NCBI GenBank assembly: GCA_964499865.1
Contig: CAZCPY010000089.1
Span: forward strand, 1 to 12,481
Length of the DNA: 12,481 nt
Origin: JANOGU01 sp964499865
GTDB lineage: Bacteria; Pseudomonadota; Alphaproteobacteria; Rhodobacterales; Rhodobacteraceae
Direction of reading: 5' to 3'
A program made the position numbers and the translations under genes. This document shows, piece by piece, positions 7,502 through 12,481 of the stretch (position 1 is the first letter of the stretch; every line of letters starts with the position of its first letter). Below the pieces are notes generated by a model. The model was not told the DNA's origin and searched no databases. It saw only the letters and a program-made list of their open reading frames with translations.

Positions 7502-8170
7502 GTGACATTCTCCATCGTCGCACGCTGTGCCCGGACGGGAATGTTCGGCGTGGCGATCTCGTCCTCCTCGCCCGCCGTCGCCGCGCGCTGCGCGCATGTG
7601 CGGGCGGGGGTGGGGGCGGCGGCCAGCCAGAACGTGACCGATCCTGCTTTGGGCCCCGCGGTGCTGGACCGGCTGGAGGCGGGGGCGGGCGCGGCGCAGG
7701 CGCTGGCGCAGGTGCTGGCGGGGCGGGCGCATACCGACTGGCGGCAGGTGCTGGTGGCGGGGGCGGCGGGCACGGCGATCCACTCCGGTGCCCGGGCGCT
7801 TGGCGTGGTGGGCCAGGCGCAGGGGGCGGATTGCGTCGCGGCGGGGAACCTGCTGGCGACGGCCGCGGTCCCCGCGGCCATGGTCGCCGTCTTTGACGCG
7901 ACGCCTGGCCATCTGGCCGACCGGCTGATGGCGGCACTGGCCGCGGGGCTTGCCGCGGGGGGCGAGGCGGGGCCGGTGCGGTCGGCGGGGCTCAAGGTGG
8001 CCGACCGGCTGTCCTGGCCGCTGGTCGACCTGCGCTGCGACTGGGACGAGGCGCCCGTCGGGCGCCTTGCCGAGGCCTGGGCAGTCTACCGCCCGCAGAT
8101 GGGCGCCTATGTCCAGCGCGCCCTGGACCCCGAAGCCGCACCGTCCTTCGGCGTGCCGGGCAATCTGTAG
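7502..8170 (+). CDS. DUF1028 family protein
   Basis: A 222-residue protein starting MTFSIVARC and continuing GMFGVAISSSSPAVAARCAHVRAGVGAAASQNVTDP, the typical opening of DUF1028. Later family features are a short GADCVAAGNLLA segment and the C-terminal LVDLRCDWDEAPVGRLAEAW. DUF1028 is held to be related to N-terminal nucleophile hydrolases; the biochemical role is not established, so hydrolysis of an amide intermediate here is only inference. The GTG start is four bases after the ridA-like stop with no clear ribosome site, so translation is probably coupled. DUF1028 genes are, to my knowledge, repeatedly found next to Rid genes and flavin oxidases, which supports a shared pathway. Codon use is extremely GC-rich, as in its neighbours. 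It is the last gene of the forward run. Confidence 0.9.
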   Translation: MTFSIVARCARTGMFGVAISSSSPAVAARCAHVRAGVGAAASQNVTDPALGPAVLDRLEAGAGAAQALAQVLAGRAHTDWRQVLVAGAAGTAIHSGARALGVVGQAQGADCVAAGNLLATAAVPAAMVAVFDATPGHLADRLMAALAAGLAAGGEAGPVRSAGLKVADRLSWPLVDLRCDWDEAPVGRLAEAWAVYRPQMGAYVQRALDPEAAPSFGVPGNL

Positions 8171-8206
8171 CAAACGCCGAGGGCGCAACCGCGGCCTCCG
8201 AAGTGC

Positions 8207-8312
8207 CTCCGCTCCCCCTCATGGAGAGGGGATGGGGGAGGGGGGTCCGCGCGACCGGCCGGGCGCCCCCCCACCCTCTCCCTCCCCCACGGGGGGGGAG
8301 GGAAGCACCCGG
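8207..8312. repeat. GC-rich dyad cluster between convergent genes
   Basis: Several G/C tracts face each other. CTCCCCCTC (8212-8220) pairs imperfectly with GATGGGGGAG (8231-8240). CCCTCCCCC (8280-8288) and the following G-run with AGGG (8291-8302) form a tight hairpin with a two-base loop. The two halves 8224-8246 and 8263-8285 can also pair with each other. The spot between a forward stop (8170) and a reverse stop (8351) suits a bidirectional transcription end. The pattern also resembles dispersed palindromic repeats common between genes of GC-rich proteobacteria; whether copies exist elsewhere cannot be seen here. Confidence 0.55.
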
Positions 8313-8350
8313 CGGGCAGAGGGCCCGGCGCCACGCCGGCCCGCATGGCC

Positions 8351-9133
8351 TCAGGCCTTCACCAGCGTCTCGATGAAGCGGGCGAACAGCGCGCCCTGCG
8401 ACCCGATGCCCAGCTTGGCATAGATGTTGCGCCGGTGGATGCGCACGGTGCCCGCGGCGATGCCGAGGATCCCGCAGATCGCCTCGGCGGAATAGCCCTT
8501 GAGCGTGTATTCCACCACCTCGCGTTCCCGTGGCGTCAGCACGCCGTCGCCGAAGCGCTGGAAGCTGCGGGCGATCTGGCGGTCCGCGGCCGCCGCGGCC
8601 TCGGTCCCGGCAAAGCCCGGCGCGAGGTCGGACCAGTGCCGCTGCACCGCCGCCTCGACCACCGCGCCTGCGGCGCGCAGCTGCGCCACCTCGCGCACGG
8701 AGAACGCGCGTTGCGCCCGCATCAGCGACACCACGACCGTCACCCCCTGCCCGGCGGCGACGCAGAAGCCGATCTCTTCGGCCAGCCCGGTCTGGACATA
8801 GTAGCTGCGGAAGTATTCGCCCTGGTAGAACCGGTCGGGCGCGATGTCGCGCATCCGGTACAGGCCCGGCGCCACGCCACGCGCGGCGGCCAGGTAGAAG
8901 GGATCCAGCAGGTAGGGCCCGGCCTGGTAGTCGGTGACGAAGACCGCCCGCTTGGCGCGCGGAAAGTCGTCGTGCAGCGCCATCGGACGGGCCGCGCCGC
9001 GATAGGCGAAGACGACCGTGTAGTCATAGGGCACGATGGCGCGCAGCATCTCGGCCAGCCGCCGCGGCAGGGCGGGGGTGCCGAGGGCGGCGATCACGCG
9101 GCCGATGCGGTCGAAAGGGGCATCTATGCGCAA
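8351..9133 (-). CDS. LuxR-type HTH transcription regulator without visible AHL domain
   Basis: A DNA-binding regulator of about 260 residues. The C-terminal GerE/LuxR helix-turn-helix covers about residues 199-258 (LTPREREVVEYTLKGYSAEA, then GTVRIHRRNIYAKLGI). Residues about 20-170 form a mixed alpha/beta sensor-like region (IVPYDYTVVFAYRG, LLDPFY, GEYFRSYY). The residues typical of acyl-homoserine-lactone sensors are not seen, nor is a phospho-receiver Asp domain, so a small-molecule-binding LuxR solo is likely. The start is uncertain: TTG at 9133 gives MRIDAPFDRIGRVIAAL, while a GTG about 30 bases further in is possible; neither has a good ribosome site. The gene faces the DUF1028 gene tail to tail and diverges from the transporter operon across 93 bases, so it probably controls that operon and perhaps the catabolic run. 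The inducing ligand is unknown; an amine from this pathway is a guess. Confidence 0.88.
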   Translation of the reverse strand: MRIDAPFDRIGRVIAALGTPALPRRLAEMLRAIVPYDYTVVFAYRGAARPMALHDDFPRAKRAVFVTDYQAGPYLLDPFYLAAARGVAPGLYRMRDIAPDRFYQGEYFRSYYVQTGLAEEIGFCVAAGQGVTVVVSLMRAQRAFSVREVAQLRAAGAVVEAAVQRHWSDLAPGFAGTEAAAAADRQIARSFQRFGDGVLTPREREVVEYTLKGYSAEAICGILGIAAGTVRIHRRNIYAKLGIGSQGALFARFIETLVKA

Positions 9134-9226
9134 GACGGGGTTTTTCCGGCAGACTATGCCTTGTGTGGTATATACGGGCCCGGCGCGCTTTCCTACGCTT
9201 TCGGGCGTTCCAGGGTATAGGCCTTG
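9134..9226. promoter_or_regulatory. Divergent control region between luxR-type gene and transporter operon
   Basis: This 93-base spacer is the most AT-containing non-coding stretch in the second half of the window and must carry the start signals of both divergent units. Visible are an inverted repeat GGCA-gacta-TGCC (9148-9160) and, eight bases on, the perfect palindrome GTATATAC (9168-9175), which could serve as a -10 box or an operator core. No convincing -35 box is seen in either direction. Binding of the LuxR-type protein here is inferred from position alone. Confidence 0.4.
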
Positions 9227-10333
9227 ATGGCGGACACGAGCGACCCTTCGATTGGCCCCCCGATTGCCGAGCTGCGCGGCGCGACCAAGGTCTTTGGCGC
9301 GACCGTCGCCCTGCGCGACGTCAGCCTGCAGATCCGGCGGGGCGAGTTCCTGTCGTTCCTCGGCCCCTCCGGCTGCGGCAAGACCACCGCGCTGCGCATG
9401 CTGGCGGGGTTCGAGACGCCGACGGCGGGGGATGTGTTCCTCGACGGCCGGCGGGTGAACGACGCAGCCCCGCACCGGCGGCCGGTCAACATGGTGTTCC
9501 AGCACTATGCGCTGTTCCCGCACCTGACGGTCGCCGACAACATCGCCTACGGCCTGCGCCAGCGCCGCCCCCGGGTTGCGCAGGCCGACATCGCCCGCGC
9601 CGTGGCGCGCGCGCTGGAAACGGTGCGCCTGCCGGGTTTCGGCCCGCGCCGCATCTGGGAAATGTCGGGCGGCCAGCAGCAGCGGGTGGCGCTGGCCCGC
9701 GCCATCGTGAACGAGCCGCGGCTTCTGTTGCTGGACGAGCCGATGGCGGCGCTGGACCGCAAGCTGCGCCACGACATGCAGATCGAACTGCAATCGCTGC
9801 AGCGGCAGCTTGGGATCACCTTCGTGCTCGTCACCCACGACCAGGAAGAGGCCCTGTCGATGTCCGACCGCATCTGCGTGATGCGCGACGGCCGCATCGT
9901 GCAGACCGGCACGCCGCAGGAGCTCTACGACCGCCCGGACGGCCGCTACGTCGCCGATTTCGTCGGCAAGTCGAACTTCTTCCCCGGGCGGGTTGAGGCG
10001 CTGACGGCGGGCACCGCCCGCCTGGCCGGCCCTGGCAGCGCCGTCTTCGCCGGGCCTGCGGGGCCCGGCGTGGCCCCGGGGCAGGCGGCGATCGCCAGCC
10101 TGCGCCCCGAACAGATCGCGCTGACCCGCGGCGGGGACGGCGTGCCGGTCACGGTCGTCGCCCGCATCTTCCTGGGCGAGCAGACCGAATACCTCGTCCG
10201 CCACCCCGCCCTGGGCGACTTCCTGATCCTTTCCGCGCGCCAGTCCGAGGCGGCGCACGGCACCTTCGCCCCCGGCGACAGCGCCACCGCGCGCTGGACC
10301 GACGGCGCGGCGCTGATCCTGACTGACGACTGA
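9227..10333 (+). CDS. Polyamine-type ABC transporter ATP-binding protein (PotA-like)
   Basis: A 368-residue ATPase that energises uptake at the inner face of the membrane. Walker A GPSGCGKTT is at residues 46-54, Q-loop in NMVFQHYALFPHL, signature MSGGQQQR (S147), Walker B LLLLDEP with Asp170 and Glu171, and switch His204 in VTHDQEEAL. The C-terminal part from about residue 240 (YVADFVGKSNFFPG, later ASLRPEQIALTRGG and VVARIFLGEQTEYLVRH) is the TOBE regulatory domain of the MalK/PotA group. All catalytic residues are present and the length is normal. I chose ATG 9227; a TTG directly before it (9224) is an alternative one codon longer. First gene of the operon, 21 bases before the binding-protein gene. 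Substrate type is inferred from the companion binding protein and permeases. Confidence 0.93.
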   Translation: MADTSDPSIGPPIAELRGATKVFGATVALRDVSLQIRRGEFLSFLGPSGCGKTTALRMLAGFETPTAGDVFLDGRRVNDAAPHRRPVNMVFQHYALFPHLTVADNIAYGLRQRRPRVAQADIARAVARALETVRLPGFGPRRIWEMSGGQQQRVALARAIVNEPRLLLLDEPMAALDRKLRHDMQIELQSLQRQLGITFVLVTHDQEEALSMSDRICVMRDGRIVQTGTPQELYDRPDGRYVADFVGKSNFFPGRVEALTAGTARLAGPGSAVFAGPAGPGVAPGQAAIASLRPEQIALTRGGDGVPVTVVARIFLGEQTEYLVRHPALGDFLILSARQSEAAHGTFAPGDSATARWTDGAALILTDD

Positions 10334-10354
10334 AACCAACCCGGGAGAACGACC

Positions 10355-11512
10355 ATGACAACCCACAGGGACCATATCTCGCGCAAGGACTTCCTGGCCG
10401 AGCTCGAGCGCTATCGCAAAGGCTCGGTCAGCCGCCGCCATTTCCTGGGCGTCACGGGGCTGGGCGCTGCGACGGCGGTGATGGGCGCGGCGATGCCGGG
10501 CCTGCGCGGCGCCTTCGCACAGGGGTCGATCGGCGACCGCGTGGTGCTGGCGACCTGGCCCAACTACCACGATGTCGCCAACTTCGACGCCTTCGCGGCC
10601 GCCACCGGTGCTGCCGTCGACGTCAACGTCTTCGGCTCGAACGAGGAGATGCTGGCCAAGCTGCAGGCCGGGGGGTCGGGCTGGGATGTCTTTGTGCCCA
10701 CGAACTACACGATCACCACCTATGTGTCCGAGGACCTGATCGAGCCCCTGGACATGACGCGCATCCCCAACTACGACCCGGCGTCTTTCGATGCCCGCTT
10801 CGCCGGGCCCGGCACGGTGGACGGCAAGGTCTATGCGGTGTCGAAGAACTGGGGCACCACGGGCTTTGCGGTCAACACGGCGAACCTGGGCGGCGCGCCC
10901 AGGCCCACGACCTGGAAGGAATTCTGGGACCTGACCAGGGGCAGCTTCAGCGGCCGCACGATGGTGCATGACTACCAGCTGACCACCATCGGCAATGCGC
11001 TGAAATACTTCGGCTTCTCGTTCAACTCCATCGACCCGGCCGAACTGGCGCAGGCCGAGAAGCTCTTGATCGACGCCAAGCCGCATCTCTTCGCCATCTC
11101 GTCGGACTACCAGCCCTCGATGCGGTCGGGCGATGCCTGGATGACGATCGCCTGGACCGGCGACGGCAAGCAGCTCAACCGCGACATGCCGGAAATCGAA
11201 TACGTCCTTGGCCGCGAGGGCGGCGAGCTGTGGTCGGACTTCTACGCCATTCCCAAGGGCGCGCCGCATCCGGATGCGGCCTATGCGCTGATCAACTTCC
11301 TTCTCGACCCCGCGGTGAACGCGAGGGAGGCGCTGTTCCACGGCTATCCCACGGCGGACGCGCGGGTGAACGCGCTTCTGCCGCCCGAGGTGCTGGCCGA
11401 TCCGATCACCTATCCGGCGGCCGAGCTTCTGAACGCGCTGGAGTTCGGCGCGGCGGTGACGCTGACCGACCCAAACCGGGCCGAGCTGATGGCGCGGTTC
11501 AAGTCGGCCTGA
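10355..11512 (+). CDS. Tat-exported PotD-like periplasmic amine-binding protein
   Basis: A 385-residue solute-binding protein that would deliver ligand to the PotB/PotC-type permeases. The N-terminus has a twin-arginine signal, SRRHFLG with Arg27 and Arg28, a hydrophobic stretch and a likely cut after AFA (residue 55). The 26-residue region before the arginines is longer than usual, but every part of the signal is present. The mature part has the PotD pattern: GSNEEMLAKLQAGGSGWDV, YAVSKNWGTTGFAVN, AWTGDG and GELWSDFYAIPKGAP. Trp267, Trp293 and Asp295 match E. coli PotD Trp229, Trp255 and Asp257 in sequence context and spacing; in PotD these grip the polyamine. The region around PotD Glu171 reads HDYQLTTIG and does not keep the acidic residue, so the ligand may be a related amine rather than spermidine. 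A ribosome site GGGAGAA precedes ATG 10355. Confidence 0.92.
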   Translation: MTTHRDHISRKDFLAELERYRKGSVSRRHFLGVTGLGAATAVMGAAMPGLRGAFAQGSIGDRVVLATWPNYHDVANFDAFAAATGAAVDVNVFGSNEEMLAKLQAGGSGWDVFVPTNYTITTYVSEDLIEPLDMTRIPNYDPASFDARFAGPGTVDGKVYAVSKNWGTTGFAVNTANLGGAPRPTTWKEFWDLTRGSFSGRTMVHDYQLTTIGNALKYFGFSFNSIDPAELAQAEKLLIDAKPHLFAISSDYQPSMRSGDAWMTIAWTGDGKQLNRDMPEIEYVLGREGGELWSDFYAIPKGAPHPDAAYALINFLLDPAVNAREALFHGYPTADARVNALLPPEVLADPITYPAAELLNALEFGAAVTLTDPNRAELMARFKSA

Positions 11513-11516
11513 CGGC

Positions 11517-12368
11517 ATGGGCCCGCGGCTGAGGACGACGCTCTTGCTGGCGCCCGCGGCGGCATGGCTGTTTGCCATGCTGGTGCTGCCGCTGGTGGTG
11601 GTCGTCGTCTTCAGCCTGGGCGAACGGGCGGCGGCGGGGGGCTATGCGCCGGGCCTCAGCCTGGCGAACTTCGCCAATCTGGGGGCCCGCTGGACGGCGT
11701 TTCAGAACACGATGGTCCTGGCGCCGGTCGGCACGATCCTGTGCCTGCTGATCGCCTATCCGCTGGCCTATTTCCTGGCGCTGAAGTGCGATCCGCGCTG
11801 GCGCACGCTGCTGCTGATCCTGGTCATCGTGCCGTTCTGGACCTCGATCCTGATCCGGTCCTACGCCTGGATCTACCTTCTGGGCGGGCAGGGCATCCCG
11901 AAACTGGTGCAGTCGCTGGGCTTCATGAGCCCGCGGCTGATCAACACGCCCTTCGCCGTGCTGACCGGCATCGTCTACGGCTATCTGCCGCTGATGGTGT
12001 TCCCGATCTTCGTCAGCCTGGAACGGCTGGACCGGCGCTTGCTGGAGGCTTCCGCCGACCTCGGCAGTCCGCCCTGGCGCAGTTTCCGGCAGGTCACGCT
12101 GCCCCTGTCGCTGCCCGGGGTGGCGACGGGGTGCATGCTGGTCTTCGTGCTGCTGATGGGCGAATTCCTCATCCCCGCGATGCTGGGGGGCGGCAAGGTG
12201 TTCTTTGTCGGCAACGCGCTGGTGGACCTGTTCCTGCAATCGCGCAACTGGCCCTTCGGCGCCGCGGTGGCGGTGACGCTGGTGGCGGTCATGCTCGTCA
12301 TGGTCACGCTCTACATGCGGCTGATGCGCCGCTGGTCGGGCGGGCGGGACGACGTGGCGCTGATGTAG
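11517..12368 (+). CDS. PotB-like ABC transporter permease
   Basis: A 283-residue inner-membrane protein with about six hydrophobic segments: residues about 8-32 (LLLAPAAAWLFAMLVLPLVV), 65-90, 100-125, 145-170, 200-225 and 245-270. The cytoplasmic EAA loop, which docks on the ATPase, is EASADLGSPPWRSF followed by QVTLPLSLPGV, with Glu177 at its start and the conserved Gly in DLGS kept. GEFLIPAMLGGGKVFFVGN and RNWPFGAAVAV are typical of the PotB subgroup. The ATG is four bases after the binding-protein stop, so translation is probably coupled. Family and length are normal. With the next gene it forms the heterodimeric channel. Confidence 0.93.
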   Translation: MGPRLRTTLLLAPAAAWLFAMLVLPLVVVVVFSLGERAAAGGYAPGLSLANFANLGARWTAFQNTMVLAPVGTILCLLIAYPLAYFLALKCDPRWRTLLLILVIVPFWTSILIRSYAWIYLLGGQGIPKLVQSLGFMSPRLINTPFAVLTGIVYGYLPLMVFPIFVSLERLDRRLLEASADLGSPPWRSFRQVTLPLSLPGVATGCMLVFVLLMGEFLIPAMLGGGKVFFVGNALVDLFLQSRNWPFGAAVAVTLVAVMLVMVTLYMRLMRRWSGGRDDVALM

Positions 12369-12377
12369 GGGGCGCGC

Positions 12378-12481
12378 ATGCGGCTTTATGCGCTGGCGGT
12401 CTACCTGTTCCTGTATCTGCCGATCGCGGTGATCGCGGTGTGTTCCTTCAACGCCGGCCGCCATGCGCCGCAGTTCACCGG
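12378..12481 (+). CDS. PotC-like ABC transporter permease, N-terminal part (cut by window end)
   Basis: Only 34 codons are visible. They read MRLYALAVYLFLYLPIAVIA and then VCSFNAGRHAPQFTG, which is the first membrane segment and the following periplasmic SFNxGRHAxxFTG motif of PotC-type permeases. The gene starts nine bases after the PotB-like stop with a GGGGG ribosome-site-like run just before. Position after potA, potD and potB homologues fits the second permease of the channel. The same GRHAxxFTG motif survives in the relic near 2040-2066, which helped to identify that relic. Confidence 0.88.
   Translation, partial: MRLYALAVYLFLYLPIAVIAVCSFNAGRHAPQFT

Noticed and set aside
8351..11578. 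A 1075-codon open frame on the minus strand covering the transporter genes and the regulator
   Set aside because: Only its last 260 codons are the real LuxR-type gene. The rest is the antisense shadow of potA-like and potD-like genes and has Arg/Gly/His-rich composition without domains.
11499..12464. A 321-codon minus-strand open frame opposite the PotB-like permease
   Set aside because: Gln/His/Arg-rich antisense shadow of membrane-segment codons; the plus strand is a clear permease.
1..12481. CRISPR array, tRNA or rRNA gene, insertion sequence or phage gene
   Set aside because: No spaced direct repeats, cloverleaf, rRNA signature, transposase or phage protein was recognised on either strand.

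Overview
The window looks like the chromosome of a high-GC alphaproteobacterium, most probably a member of the Rhodobacteraceae (Paracoccus/Rhodobacter-like). The reasons are the very high G+C at third codon positions, the alphaproteobacterial style of the aspartyl-tRNA synthetase, and the gene families present. This placement is inference from sequence style; no search was run.

Layout. (1) 1-1472: the 3' part of aspS. It carries a 291-bp (97-codon) in-frame segment of clearly lower GC inside the GAD domain, bounded by a near-perfect 9-bp direct repeat. (2) 1473-3739: about 2.2 kb without an intact gene. It holds the eroded remains of a polyamine-type ABC transporter: a potC-like permease relic followed by a potD-like binding-protein relic, both still recognisable in one reading frame, and possibly a scrap of potA upstream. 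(3) 3740-8170: four co-directional, tightly packed genes. They encode a trimethylamine/dimethylamine dehydrogenase-family flavoprotein (FMN, 4Fe-4S and ADP/FAD-type domains), an FMO-like FAD/NADPH oxidoreductase, a Rid-family protein lacking the archetypal catalytic arginine, and a DUF1028 protein. (4) 8171-8350: a GC-rich, dyad-rich spacer between convergent genes. (5) 8351-9133, minus strand: a LuxR-type regulator without a visible acyl-homoserine-lactone domain. (6) 9134-9226: a divergent control region. (7) 9227-12481: an intact polyamine-type ABC transporter operon in the order ATPase, Tat-exported binding protein, PotB-like permease, and PotC-like permease cut by the window end.

Taken together, regions 3-7 read as an uptake-and-oxidation locus for an unidentified amine. 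The periplasmic protein would capture a cationic amine, and the two permeases and the ATPase would import it. The TMADH-family enzyme would dealkylate or oxidise it, with the FMO-like enzyme acting alongside, while the Rid and DUF1028 proteins would handle reactive or amide intermediates. The LuxR protein would control one or both transcripts. The substrate cannot be read from the sequence, but the TMADH-family pocket differs at several known positions from true TMADH. The relic transporter upstream of the catabolic genes suggests that the locus once had another transporter, now eroded, and that the intact one took over. The two observations most worth following are the foreign-looking insert in the essential gene aspS and the altered amine dehydrogenase with its linked transporter.
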